From an uncultured Pelagibacteraceae bacterium (GTDB lineage Bacteria; Pseudomonadota; Alphaproteobacteria; Pelagibacterales; Pelagibacteraceae): 64,000 nt of DNA. The stretch covers positions 25,493 through 89,492 of the forward strand of contig CACNFE010000003.1 of assembly GCA_902619595.1 (NCBI GenBank), in the 5' to 3' direction. The position numbers and the translations under genes were made by a program. The notes under the pieces were generated by a model. That model saw only the letters and a list, made by a program, of their open reading frames with translations. It made no database searches and had not been told where the DNA came from. This document shows, one piece after another, positions 19,168 to 29,571 of the stretch (position 1 is its first letter; the number at the start of each line of letters is the position of its first letter).

Positions 19168-19893
19168 TCATTTTGTCAATCGACCTTTTTTAGCTAAACT
19201 TGCAAATACACTCGATAAAATACGTGTTTCTTTATCTGAAAGTTCCATTCTATAAAAAATGTTTCTTAAATTTTCAAGCATTATAGGTTTTTTTTCTTTT
19301 TGTTTAAAAAAATTAATTTCATTTAAATTACTTATACATAGATTAATCATTGATTGAATTTCTTTTTTAGAGGCTTTCTTAACCTTTTTTGATTTTTTAA
19401 AATGGTTTGATTTAGATTTTAAAAGACTCGATATGAATTGTGCAATAATAATTACACTATGCGATAAATTTAAAGACTTAAAATTAATATTCGTCGGAAT
19501 TTGTAAAGTGTAGTTTGCATAACTTATCTCCTTATTTGATAGTCCTGATGCTTCTGAACCAAATAAAAATCCGATTTTCTTCCCAAAATCGATTTTTTTT
19601 AAATCCTCAAGACTAATATGTTTTACATTTTTATTTCTAAATCTTGCAGATGTTGCAATTAGAATATCTATATCTCCTAGAGAGCTCTCTAAATTAGTAA
19701 ATACTTTACTTTTATTTATAATATCTTTTGCTCCCACCGATGTTGCTAGTATTTTATCATTGGGAAAAATTGGTTTTGGATTAATCATATATAACTTTTG
19801 AAAATTAAAATTCTTTATTGCTCTTGCGCAAGCGCCAATATTTTCTGAAAGCTGAGGTTTATGTAAAATAAATGTAACTTTGTTTTTATTCAT
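19168..19893 (-). CDS. TrmH-family / TrmJ-like RNA methyltransferase
   Basis: ILHKPQLSENIGACARAIKNF, FLFGSEASGLSNKEI, NLSHSVIII. Confidence 0.9.
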   Translation of the reverse strand: MNKNKVTFILHKPQLSENIGACARAIKNFNFQKLYMINPKPIFPNDKILATSVGAKDIINKSKVFTNLESSLGDIDILIATSARFRNKNVKHISLEDLKKIDFGKKIGFLFGSEASGLSNKEISYANYTLQIPTNINFKSLNLSHSVIIIAQFISSLLKSKSNHFKKSKKVKKASKKEIQSMINLCISNLNEINFFKQKEKKPIMLENLRNIFYRMELSDKETRILSSVFASLAKKGRLTK

Positions 19894-20754
19894 TTATTTG
19901 ATGCCATGATTTCTATTATAATCGGACAATGTCGAAGGATTAATTCCCTTGATGAATTTTTTATCAATGTCCCAAATAGAAACCTTTAATGGGTAACATT
20001 TTGCAACATCAGACGAATGTTCTGATCCACAGTCTCCTCCTGGACAAGCAGACAAAACTCCCAATAGATCTGTTTCTGCAAAAAATTCCAAATAATCACC
20101 AGGTCTTACTGGACTAGACTTCATAAAATATTGTTTGGTATCGTTAGTAAAACCAGTAAGCATAAATACATTTAAAACATCGTGTACAATATTTTCTGCT
20201 TCGTCTAATTTAATTTTTTTTTCTGAAACTAAAGCTCTAGTTAAATTTGAATGACAGCAATAATGATAATCATTCTTTGATATTAATTTATATGTATATG
20301 GATCACATCTTGTTCCTATTACATCGTGAACAGATCCCCCATCCTTATCATAACCATACCAATCTAATGTGTCCCAAGTAATTGTTGCTAATGATCTGAG
20401 ATATGGAAAACTACTAAACATTTTATCTCCAACTGAAATATGTGTTCCATAAAGAGCCCTAGTTTTTCCGGAATAAAACTTTTCTTGTAAATTATCAGCT
20501 TGAAATAGATTTAAGTCTCCAACTTGTGGTCCCTCAATACTTTCTACTCTAAAAAAATTACCTGATTTAACTTGAAAAGTTTTAGCATCTCTTGGTGGGA
20601 CTATAACCTCATCAATTTGTTTAATATATTTTCTTGCCTCGTGTAAAATTTTAAGATTGTCATTTATGCTTTCATTTGGATAGCAAATAACAAGTTCGGC
20701 TCCTACCCTGCTTTTAATATTAGAAGGTTTATTTGAGAACTTCTTAATCTTCAT
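19894..20754 (-). CDS. DUF1989 / urea carboxylase-associated family protein
   Basis: GDLNLF, FSFPYLRSLATITWDTLDWYGYD, GTRCDPYT, HSNLTRAL, CPGGDC. Confidence 0.75.
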   Translation of the reverse strand: MKIKKFSNKPSNIKSRVGAELVICYPNESINDNLKILHEARKYIKQIDEVIVPPRDAKTFQVKSGNFFRVESIEGPQVGDLNLFQADNLQEKFYSGKTRALYGTHISVGDKMFSSFPYLRSLATITWDTLDWYGYDKDGGSVHDVIGTRCDPYTYKLISKNDYHYCCHSNLTRALVSEKKIKLDEAENIVHDVLNVFMLTGFTNDTKQYFMKSSPVRPGDYLEFFAETDLLGVLSACPGGDCGSEHSSDVAKCYPLKVSIWDIDKKFIKGINPSTLSDYNRNHGIK

Positions 20755-20762
20755 TATTTTAT

Positions 20763-21863
20763 TTAGTTGATTTTATATATAGCATCAAAGTATTCATTAG
20801 GAATAAAGCATTTTTCATGTAAAATTTTCTTCCAGTTTTTTTTTATTGGATAATTGTCAATAGTATATTTGCTATTTTCAAAATTTGCCCACTGTGTATT
20901 TTGACATTTAAAAAATATATTTTTTGACAATCTATCAAACTCGTCGAAATAATTTTCTACTTGCTTTTTGCTCATTTCATGAAGACAGTCTATAGCAATA
21001 CTTAGATCAAAAATTTTATTCGGTATATATTTTATTTGGTCTGGAGTTAAGAATTTAATATCAGCTTTTTCAAATTCATCTTTAATATTTGAATAATTAT
21101 TAAAACTTCTAAATTTAAAAATTTTTTTACCTGGAAATGTTTTTTGTAGATTATATTGAGCAATATATAAAGTAGGTGGTATATCACAAATAGTATATTT
21201 CATATCATTAGTGATTTTTAACAATGATGCGCATGTTCTTCCAGACCCTGCACCGATCTCAAGAATATTATGTAATTTATTAATATTTAAATTTTTACAG
21301 ATAGTATCTGTTTCGATTATACTATTTAAAGATGAAAAAGAATGTTTTTTTTCATTATAAGTGATATAAATAGGATTTCCATAATCATCCTCATTAATTT
21401 TATTTAAATATTTGTGAAAATTTTTACTTATTAGATAATTTAATAAAATTAGTGTAAATTTATTATATTTTTTAGATATTTTGTCCTCAACAAAAGTATA
21501 TTTTTTGTTTAATTCTGACTCATTTAAATTTATTTTTATTTCATAATCAACTATTGGTTTTAATAATTTATAATTCCCCTCACCAAAATAGTGTTTACTT
21601 TCAATTGTTTGTTTAAAATTTTCGATACCATAATTTACTAAATATGAAATATGTTGTTTTGCTAATGCATTCCAGTAAATACTTGAATTTTTAAAATCAT
21701 TTTGTGAACTAAAATAATCAACCATTAATTTTAGATCATTTTCAATTTTCTCTTTTTTTTTAAAGGTAATCCACCATTTTCTAAAATTATCTGAAGTGAG
21801 TACCGGGAGTTTGTAAGGTAGAATTTTTCTTATAACTTTTTTGATAAAATTTCTGATCCTCAT
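20763..21863 (-). CDS. Putative sugar O-methyltransferase (class I SAM-dependent)
   Basis: ILEIGAGSGRTCASLL, YTICDIPPTLYIAQYNL, AIDCLHEM. Confidence 0.7.
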   Translation of the reverse strand: MRIRNFIKKVIRKILPYKLPVLTSDNFRKWWITFKKKEKIENDLKLMVDYFSSQNDFKNSSIYWNALAKQHISYLVNYGIENFKQTIESKHYFGEGNYKLLKPIVDYEIKINLNESELNKKYTFVEDKISKKYNKFTLILLNYLISKNFHKYLNKINEDDYGNPIYITYNEKKHSFSSLNSIIETDTICKNLNINKLHNILEIGAGSGRTCASLLKITNDMKYTICDIPPTLYIAQYNLQKTFPGKKIFKFRSFNNYSNIKDEFEKADIKFLTPDQIKYIPNKIFDLSIAIDCLHEMSKKQVENYFDEFDRLSKNIFFKCQNTQWANFENSKYTIDNYPIKKNWKKILHEKCFIPNEYFDAIYKIN

Positions 21864-23465
21864 TTACTTGCTTGCGGGGGCTTTATCCTTAAATAATTTA
21901 AAATCTAAACTGTCAATTAAAGCTTTAAATGATGCATCAATAATATTTGGTGACACTCCAATAGTGAACCAATTCTTGCCTTTAGAGTCAGTGCTTTCGA
22001 TCGAAACTCTTGTGGTAGCTTCTGTACCAGTATTTAAGATCCTTACTTTGTAGTCGACTAATTTTAAATCTTTTAAATATTCAGAATATTTTTCTAACTT
22101 AGTAACATTTTTTCTTATAGCATTATCTAGAGCGTGAACAGGTCCATTACCCTCACCTTCACAGACTATTTTTTCACCATCAACTTCCAATTTTGCTTTT
22201 GCTCTAGAGATGATTTTATCTTGATCATTTTTTGACACTGAAACATCATATTCTTTAATTGAAATATATCTTGGAATTTCTCCTATTACTCTTCTGGCCA
22301 ATAACTCAAATGATGCATCAGCTCCATCATAACTGTAACCGATGAACTCTCTATCTTTAACCTCTTCTAATAGTTTTTTAACCTTTGGATCGCTCTCCTC
22401 AATTTCTATTCCAATTGTTTTAAGTCTAGATAAAATATTTGATTTACCTGATTGATCAGAAACAACTATATTTCTATTATTACCAACATCTTCTGGATTT
22501 ACATGCTCATAAGTTTTAGGATCTTTTTGAACTGCTGAGACATGCAAACCACCTTTATGTGAAAATGCTGCAGCTCCAACATATGGTAAATGTTTATTTG
22601 GTTTTCTATTTAATATCTCGTCAAGTAACCTTGAACATTGTGTAATGTGTTTAATATTTTTTTCCTTAATACTTATTTCAAATTTATCTGACAGGTCTTT
22701 CTTAAGGTGAAATGTTGGAATAATTGACATTAAGTTAGCATTTCCACATCTTTCACCTAACCCATTAATAGTACCTTGTATTTGTCTTGCTCCTGATAAA
22801 ACAGCTGCTATTGAATTTGCAACAGCATTACCAGTATCATTATGTGCATGAATACCTAAATTTTTACCTGGAATATGTTTTGAAACTTCTTTTACTATTT
22901 TTGTAACTTCATGAGGAAGTGTACCACCATTAGTATCACATAGAATAATCCATTTCGCACCATTATCATAGGCAGCTTTAATGCAAGCTAAAGCGTATTT
23001 AGAATTTGCTTTGTAGCCATCAAAAAAGTGTTCTGCATCAAACATAAATTCTTTATTATTTTTGACAAAATGTTTTGTTGTCTCTTTGATGTTTTCTAAA
23101 TTTTCTTCATTAGATATTCCTAATGCTACATCAACATGGAAATCCCATGACTTTCCGACTAAACAAACAGACTTGGTATTAGAGTTTAGAATTGCTGACA
23201 AGCCTGGATCATTTTCGGCACTTCGTCCTGCTTTTTTAGTCATTCCGAACGCAGTGAAAGTGGAATTTTTTAAATCTAAACCTTTTTGGAAAAATTCTGT
23301 ATCAGATGGGTTGGCTCCTGGCCAACCTCCCTCTATATAATCTACACCCAAATCATCTAAAGCATGTGCAATTTTTGTTTTTTCATCTATTGAAAAATGC
23401 ACACCTTGAGTTTGCGCTCCATCTCTCAATGTTGTATCAAATATATATAATCTTTCTTTACTCAT
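21864..23465 (-). CDS. cimA: (R)-citramalate synthase
   Basis: IFDTTLRDGAQTQGVHFS, LGIHAHNDTGNAVANS, HKGGLHVSAV. Confidence 0.92.
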   Translation of the reverse strand: MSKERLYIFDTTLRDGAQTQGVHFSIDEKTKIAHALDDLGVDYIEGGWPGANPSDTEFFQKGLDLKNSTFTAFGMTKKAGRSAENDPGLSAILNSNTKSVCLVGKSWDFHVDVALGISNEENLENIKETTKHFVKNNKEFMFDAEHFFDGYKANSKYALACIKAAYDNGAKWIILCDTNGGTLPHEVTKIVKEVSKHIPGKNLGIHAHNDTGNAVANSIAAVLSGARQIQGTINGLGERCGNANLMSIIPTFHLKKDLSDKFEISIKEKNIKHITQCSRLLDEILNRKPNKHLPYVGAAAFSHKGGLHVSAVQKDPKTYEHVNPEDVGNNRNIVVSDQSGKSNILSRLKTIGIEIEESDPKVKKLLEEVKDREFIGYSYDGADASFELLARRVIGEIPRYISIKEYDVSVSKNDQDKIISRAKAKLEVDGEKIVCEGEGNGPVHALDNAIRKNVTKLEKYSEYLKDLKLVDYKVRILNTGTEATTRVSIESTDSKGKNWFTIGVSPNIIDASFKALIDSLDFKLFKDKAPASK

Positions 23466-24823
23466 TTAATTTTCCAGATTGTTTTACCATCTTTATCTTC
23501 AATTAAAATACCTTTGTCTAATAGCTCATTTCTAATTTTATCTGCTAATTCATAATCTTTTTTATCTCTTGCTTTATTTCTCTCTTCAATTTTCTTTAAA
23601 ATATCATTTTCAGAAAGTTTTAAATTTTGTTTTTTAAAACTATCCCATTTATCTTTTGATTGATCTAGAAGGCCAATAAATTTACATGCAGTTGAAAATA
23701 TTTCTTTATCTTCCAAAGTTCCATCTTTAGCTTTATCAAAGAGCTTATGTAGCACAGCAATAAAACCTGGAGTATTTAAGTCGTCATATAAAGGTTTTAA
23801 ATCATTATCGTCTATCAGTATCTTTTTATTTACTGGTACAAAGCAATTGTACCACTTATCTAAAGTTCTATTACATTCATCCATCAGTTTATCATTCCAG
23901 TCCAGTGGTTGACTGTAATGGGTACTCATTAGAGCTAATCTTAAAACTTGACCATTATATTTTTTTTTATAATCGCTTATTTTTAAAATATTACCTTGAG
24001 ACTTAGCCATTTTTTCTTTTGAGATTGTGATAAAATTATTGTGCACCCAATAATTTGCAAATTTTTTCGTTTTATTTGCGCAAACAGATTGAGCTATTTC
24101 ATTCTCATGGTGTGGAAATATTAGGTCTCTTCCACCTCCGTGAATATCAAATGTATTCCCAAGGTATTTTTTTGACATAACAGAACATTCTAAATGCCAA
24201 CCAGGTCTTCCTTTTCCCCAAGGTGAGCTCCATGATGGCTCATCATCATTTGAAGGCTTCCATAACACAAAATCCTCTGGACTATCCTTGTTACCAGATA
24301 ATTCTACTCTTGACCCTGCAATTAAATCGTCAAGATTTTTGTTTGAGAGTTTTCCATAATCGCTAAAATTTTTAACTTTAAAATAAATATGTTTGTTATT
24401 TTCATATGCAAATTTACCTTTAATTAATTCTTTTATCATATTTATCATAGGCTCAATATTATCTGTAGCCTTAGGCTCATGCGTTGGAATTTCACAATTT
24501 AAATATTTACAATCCTCGTGAAATTTTTTTGTTATATTTAATGTCAACTCAGATATTGAAATATTTTTTTCTTTAGAAGATTTAATAATTTTGTCATCAA
24601 TATCTGTTATATTTCTCACATAGGTTACAGACTTACTTCCATATTTACATTTGAGAACTTTGAATAATAAGTCAAAAACAACTAAAGGTCTTGCATTGCC
24701 AATATGAGGATCGTCATAAACAGTTGGGCCACAAACATACATGCCTATCTTTTTACTATCTATAGGAACAAATTTTTCTTTTTTTCCTCCAAGGCTATTT
24801 GATAAAAAAATATCTTTATTCAT
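23462..24823 (-). CDS. cysS: Cysteinyl-tRNA synthetase
   Basis: MYVCGPTVYDDPHIGNARP, HGGGRDLIFPHHENEIAQS, KMAKSQGN. Confidence 0.97.
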   Translation of the reverse strand: MNKDIFLSNSLGGKKEKFVPIDSKKIGMYVCGPTVYDDPHIGNARPLVVFDLLFKVLKCKYGSKSVTYVRNITDIDDKIIKSSKEKNISISELTLNITKKFHEDCKYLNCEIPTHEPKATDNIEPMINMIKELIKGKFAYENNKHIYFKVKNFSDYGKLSNKNLDDLIAGSRVELSGNKDSPEDFVLWKPSNDDEPSWSSPWGKGRPGWHLECSVMSKKYLGNTFDIHGGGRDLIFPHHENEIAQSVCANKTKKFANYWVHNNFITISKEKMAKSQGNILKISDYKKKYNGQVLRLALMSTHYSQPLDWNDKLMDECNRTLDKWYNCFVPVNKKILIDDNDLKPLYDDLNTPGFIAVLHKLFDKAKDGTLEDKEIFSTACKFIGLLDQSKDKWDSFKKQNLKLSENDILKKIEERNKARDKKDYELADKIRNELLDKGILIEDKDGKTIWKIK

Positions 24824-24868
24824 TATTCTAGGAATATACTTAAATATTAGATTTGTGAATCTAATTGA

Positions 24869-25606
24869 TTAGTTGGGAATCTTACAAACTGGAATGGGTT
24901 CCATTTTATGTAAGTTAGCTTTTCTTATTTTTAAATATTTGTCTCTATTTTTAGAGCCTTCGTTATTCATTGCCTCTTCAAGCTCTTTGTATGATAATCC
25001 TAATTGACCCTCGTCAGTTCGGCCATCGTCCCATAGTCCGTCTGTTGGTGGTGCATCTATTATTTCTTTTAAAATTTTAAGTTCTTTACCAAGTTCCCAT
25101 ACTTCTGTTTTATTACAATCAGCTATTGGAGAAATATCAACACCACCATCTCCATATTTTGTATAAAATCCAACACCAAAATCCTCAACTTTGTTTCCTG
25201 TTCCAACTACTATACCCTGATTGGCTGCTGCTACTTGATACAAAGTTGTCATTCTTAATCTTGCTCTTGAATTAGCCATACCGTGTTCGCTATCAAATTT
25301 AGATAGAGACGTTTTAAAAGTACCAAATAAATTATCTAACTCGATTGTATGACCCTCTACATTTGAAAAATTACTTTTTAACCATTCTTGATGTTTTAAA
25401 CTTAAATCATGTTGTGCACTTTTTTGCTTTATCGGCATAGATAATACAATAGTCTTCATTCCTGTTAGGGCACATAGAGTACTTGATACAGATGAATCAA
25501 TACCTCCAGAAATTCCTATAACTAAAGATTTAGCTTTAGCTGGCATAGAATCTACATACTTTTGTATCCAGTTCTTTATAAAATCTACTTTAGTTTTTGG
25601 GTCCAT
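24869..25606 (-). CDS. nadE: NAD synthetase, ammonia-dependent
   Basis: VIGISGGIDSSVSS, GTGNKVEDFGVGFYTKYGDGGVDISPIADCNKTEV; no glutaminase domain. Confidence 0.93.
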   Translation of the reverse strand: MDPKTKVDFIKNWIQKYVDSMPAKAKSLVIGISGGIDSSVSSTLCALTGMKTIVLSMPIKQKSAQHDLSLKHQEWLKSNFSNVEGHTIELDNLFGTFKTSLSKFDSEHGMANSRARLRMTTLYQVAAANQGIVVGTGNKVEDFGVGFYTKYGDGGVDISPIADCNKTEVWELGKELKILKEIIDAPPTDGLWDDGRTDEGQLGLSYKELEEAMNNEGSKNRDKYLKIRKANLHKMEPIPVCKIPN

Positions 25607-25644
25607 ATTTCTAATATATTGAGTCGCCTTAAATAATAAAGAGA

Positions 25645-27030
25645 CTAAGATGCCGCTTTAATAATATTTTTTGCGTAATTTGAATTTTTCTTTATTTCAT
25701 CAGATATTAAAAACGCTAATTCCAGGGATTGATCTGCATTCAATCTTGGGTCGCAATGAGTATGATATCTGCTTGATAAATCTTGATCAGAAATATTTTT
25801 TGCACCACCAGTACATTCTGTCACATTTTGTCCAGTCATCTCAATATGAAGTCCTCCAGCATAAGAACCTTCACTTTGATGGACAGCAAAAACATTTTTA
25901 ACCTCTTCAAGTACATTATTGAATGGTCTTGTTTTAAATCCTGTTGATGACACTAATGTATTGCCATGCATTGGGTCACATGACCAAATTACATTAAGAC
26001 CTTCTTTTTTAATACCTCTGATTAGTTTTGGTAGAAATTTTTCAACTTTATCGTGTCCAAATCTTGAAATTAAAGTTATTTTTCCTTTTTCATTTTTTGG
26101 ATTTATTTTTTCACATATTTTTGCAATCTCATCTGGCTTTGATGTTGGTCCACATTTGATACCTATTGGATTTTCTATACCTCTACAAAATTCCACATGG
26201 CCACCATCAATCTGTCTTGTTCTATCTCCAATCCAAACAAAATGAGCTGAAGTGTCATGGTATTCTCCAGTGGTTGAGTCTACTCTTGTCATCGACTCTT
26301 CAAATGGTAAATGTAAAGCTTCGTGGGAAGTCCAAAAGTTTACAGTCTTTAATCTTCTATTAAAATCTGAATTGATCCCACAAGCGTCCATGAATGCTAA
26401 GGCATCTGCTATTTTGTCTTCTAACTCTTTAAACTTTTTTGCTTGAGGACTTTTTTTAATGTAACCTAAATTCCATAAGTGAACTTTCTTTAGATCAGAA
26501 AAACCACCATGGCAAAATGCTCTTATTAAGTTTAATGTAGACGCAGATTGTGAGTATGCTTTAAATAATCTTTTTGGATCAGGCTTTCTAGCTTTCTCTG
26601 TAAATTCTATTCCATTAATATTATCTCCCAGATAACTCGGTAATTCTTTGTCACCCTGTTTTTCTGTTGGAGCACTTCTTGGTTTTGAAAACTGACCTGC
26701 AACTCTTCCAAGTTTCACAACTGGTAAGGATGCTGAATATGTTAATACTAATGACATTTGAAGGAATACTTTAAAATAATCTCTTATTTTATCTGGATTA
26801 AATTCTGCAAAACTTTCAGCACAATCGCCTCCTTGCAAAAGAAAAGCTTTGCCATCAACAACTTCTGCTAACTGATTTTTTAAATGCGTAGTTTCACCTG
26901 CAAATACTAATGGGGGAAAGCTCTTAATTTTATTTAAAACAATATTAAGATCCTTCTCATCCTCATAACTTGGGATATGTTTTACAGGATAATTTCTCCA
27001 GCTATTTACATTCCATTTTTTCATAATCAA
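25645..27030 (-). CDS. Class II DAHP synthase
   Basis: FAGETTHLKNQLAEVVDGKAFLLQGGDCAESF, WIGDRTRQIDGGHVEF, WSCDPMHGNT. Confidence 0.95.
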   Translation of the reverse strand: MIMKKWNVNSWRNYPVKHIPSYEDEKDLNIVLNKIKSFPPLVFAGETTHLKNQLAEVVDGKAFLLQGGDCAESFAEFNPDKIRDYFKVFLQMSLVLTYSASLPVVKLGRVAGQFSKPRSAPTEKQGDKELPSYLGDNINGIEFTEKARKPDPKRLFKAYSQSASTLNLIRAFCHGGFSDLKKVHLWNLGYIKKSPQAKKFKELEDKIADALAFMDACGINSDFNRRLKTVNFWTSHEALHLPFEESMTRVDSTTGEYHDTSAHFVWIGDRTRQIDGGHVEFCRGIENPIGIKCGPTSKPDEIAKICEKINPKNEKGKITLISRFGHDKVEKFLPKLIRGIKKEGLNVIWSCDPMHGNTLVSSTGFKTRPFNNVLEEVKNVFAVHQSEGSYAGGLHIEMTGQNVTECTGGAKNISDQDLSSRYHTHCDPRLNADQSLELAFLISDEIKKNSNYAKNIIKAAS

Positions 27031-27059
27031 CCTTAGATTGTTTTAACAGAGTTTACTGA

Positions 27060-28880
27060 TTATTCAACAGTTACAGATTTTGCTAAATTTCGAGGTTTAT
27101 CAATATCGTAACCCTTTTTTAATGCAGAATGATATGCAAGTTTTTGTAATGGAATTGTTATTAAAAAAGGTAAAAGATCATCATCTGTATTTTCTACTTC
27201 TATCTTTTGCCAAATATTTTCAGAAAATATTTCATCTGTGCTTTTATTGGTTATTAATAATACCTTGGCACCTCTTGCAATCACTTCCTGCATATTTGAA
27301 ATCGTTTTATTATAATAATAATCTCTTGGGGCAATCACAACTACAGGCATTCCATCCTCTATTAAAGCAAGAGGTCCGTGTTTCATTTCCCCTGCTGGAT
27401 ATCCTTCAGCATGTATATAAGCCAATTCTTTTAATTTAAGAGCACCTTCTAAGGCGATTGGGAAGGAACTTCCTCTTCCTAAAAACATTGATCCTTTTGC
27501 ATCAACAAATGAATTGCATGCTGATTGAATTTGATTATCAGTATCTAATGTATTTTTTACTAAATCCGCTAGACTTAAAAGAGATTTAATTTTTGTTTGG
27601 TACTTATCTTTATCAATACTTCCTCTAACAAAAGCTATTTTAATTGAAAATAAATATAAAACTAACATTTGACCAAGGAAAGCTTTTGTAGATGCAACAC
27701 CAATTTCTGGACCACAATGTATAGGAAGTACAAACTTAGAGTCGCGAGCAATTGAACTTTCAACAACATTGACAACACTGCAAGTTTTCATTTTATTTTT
27801 ATTACATAAATCTAATGCTGCATAAGTGTCGGCAGTTTCACCCGATTGAGATACAAATATGTATAAGCTTTCACTTTTAAATTTATTTTTCCTATATCTA
27901 AATTCAGATGCGATATCTACAGATATATCTAAATCCGTTAACTGTTCCAACCAATGTTTTGCCATTAAGCAAGAGTGATATGCTGTTCCACATCCAATCA
28001 GTAAGATTGATGATATTTCATTTTGTTTCCAGGGAAAATTTAAAAGATTTATATCTTTGTTAACTTTATCAATATATTCATTAATACAATTTTTTATTGT
28101 GATTGGTTGTTCCTCAATTTCTTTAGCCATAAAGTGTTTATAATCTCCTTTATCGTAATCACCCTCTTCATTTGACAACTCTAGAACACTCTTGTTTACT
28201 TTTTTTCCAGTATCATCAAAAAATTCAACACTATTTTTTTTTAAAATACAAAATTCACCATCATCAAGATAAGTAATTTTATTTGTCATTGATTTAAGAG
28301 CATAAGAGTCTGATCCTAAATAATTTTCATTTGGTCCATAACCTACAGCTAAAGGTGATCCTCTCCTTGCTCCTACAATTAAATCTGGCTGATCTTTAAA
28401 AATAATTCCTAAAGCAAAGCTCCCATGAAGTTTTTTTAGCATTTTTAAAATTGAATTTTTTAAATCATTTTCTTTTAAATACTCTGTAATAAGGTGAACA
28501 ATCACCTCTGTGTCAGTTTGTGATTTAAATTTATGGCCTTTTTCAACCAGAAATTTTTTTAGTAAAGTTGAATTTTCAATAATTCCATTATGTACAACCG
28601 AAACACTTTCAGATGAGTGAGGATGTGCGTTTAAAGTACTGGGAACCCCGTGTGTTGCCCATCTTACATGACCAATGCCAACTGTTCCAAGCATTTTAAT
28701 TTTAGAAATATTATTTTCTAGTGCTTTTACCCTACCCTCACATTTTACCTCATTAATTTTCCCATCTAACAATGTTGCTATTCCAGCAGAGTCGTAGCCT
28801 CTGTATTCAAGTTTTTTTAAGGAATTTATTATTGATGATGAAACTGGTTTAGTGCTTGTAATACCAATTATTCCACACAT
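27060..28880 (-). CDS. glmS: Glucosamine-fructose-6-phosphate aminotransferase
   Basis: MCGIIGI, LEYRGYDSAG, GRGSSFPIALEGALKLKE, GEMKHGPLALI. Confidence 0.97.
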   Translation of the reverse strand: MCGIIGITSTKPVSSSIINSLKKLEYRGYDSAGIATLLDGKINEVKCEGRVKALENNISKIKMLGTVGIGHVRWATHGVPSTLNAHPHSSESVSVVHNGIIENSTLLKKFLVEKGHKFKSQTDTEVIVHLITEYLKENDLKNSILKMLKKLHGSFALGIIFKDQPDLIVGARRGSPLAVGYGPNENYLGSDSYALKSMTNKITYLDDGEFCILKKNSVEFFDDTGKKVNKSVLELSNEEGDYDKGDYKHFMAKEIEEQPITIKNCINEYIDKVNKDINLLNFPWKQNEISSILLIGCGTAYHSCLMAKHWLEQLTDLDISVDIASEFRYRKNKFKSESLYIFVSQSGETADTYAALDLCNKNKMKTCSVVNVVESSIARDSKFVLPIHCGPEIGVASTKAFLGQMLVLYLFSIKIAFVRGSIDKDKYQTKIKSLLSLADLVKNTLDTDNQIQSACNSFVDAKGSMFLGRGSSFPIALEGALKLKELAYIHAEGYPAGEMKHGPLALIEDGMPVVVIAPRDYYYNKTISNMQEVIARGAKVLLITNKSTDEIFSENIWQKIEVENTDDDLLPFLITIPLQKLAYHSALKKGYDIDKPRNLAKSVTVE

Positions 28881-29506
28881 TATTTTTTACTCCTATAATT
28901 TTTTTTTTCTTTTTGCGATGATCTTGTTAATGCTAAAGAATTTTTATTTACATTTTTTGTTATTACTGATCCGGCACCAATTACAGATCCCTTATTTAAT
29001 ACAACAGGTGCTACTAAAGAAGAATTTGATCCGACAAAAACTTTATCCTTTATTGTGGTTTTGCTTTTTTTTATACCATCATAATTACAAGTAATTGTTC
29101 CAGCACCAATATTGACTGATTTACCTACTGAGGTATCCCCAACATAAGATAAATGATTTATTTTTGAATTAATACCAATAGTACTTTTTTTTATTTCTAC
29201 AAAATTTCCAATTTTTGAACCTGATTTTAATGTTGTTCCTGGCCTTATTCGTGCATAAGGACCAATACAAACATTATTTTCAACTTTTACATTTTCTAAA
29301 TGTGAGAAAGAACAAATTCTAACATTATTTTTTATAGACACTTTTTCCAAAATCACAACGTAAGGTTCAATAGTCACATTTTTTCCTATACTTGTATCTT
29401 TTGAAAAAAAAATTGTCTCAGGTGAAATCATTTTTACACCCTTTTTAAGAAATTTATTTCTTAAACTAATTTGTATTTTTTGATTTGCTGTTAGTTTCAT
29501 TTGCAT
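28880..29506 (-). CDS. GlmU C-terminal acetyltransferase domain only (left-handed beta helix)
   Basis: IGPYARIRPGTTLKSGSKIGNFVEIKKS, NHLSYVGDTSVGKSVNIGAGTITCNYDG; no nucleotidyltransferase domain (no GxGTRM N-terminus). Confidence 0.88.
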   Translation of the reverse strand: MQMKLTANQKIQISLRNKFLKKGVKMISPETIFFSKDTSIGKNVTIEPYVVILEKVSIKNNVRICSFSHLENVKVENNVCIGPYARIRPGTTLKSGSKIGNFVEIKKSTIGINSKINHLSYVGDTSVGKSVNIGAGTITCNYDGIKKSKTTIKDKVFVGSNSSLVAPVVLNKGSVIGAGSVITKNVNKNSLALTRSSQKEKKNYRSKK

Positions 29507-29571
29507 TTTTGTTTATAGTTAAGTAGAGATTATAATTAACTCACAAAATATTTCTTTTTAATACTTTAAAA

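Noticed and set aside
25671-26446. Several plus-strand ORFs antisense to the class II DAHP synthase
   Set aside because: Overlapping fragments in different frames with no motifs; host gene is clear.
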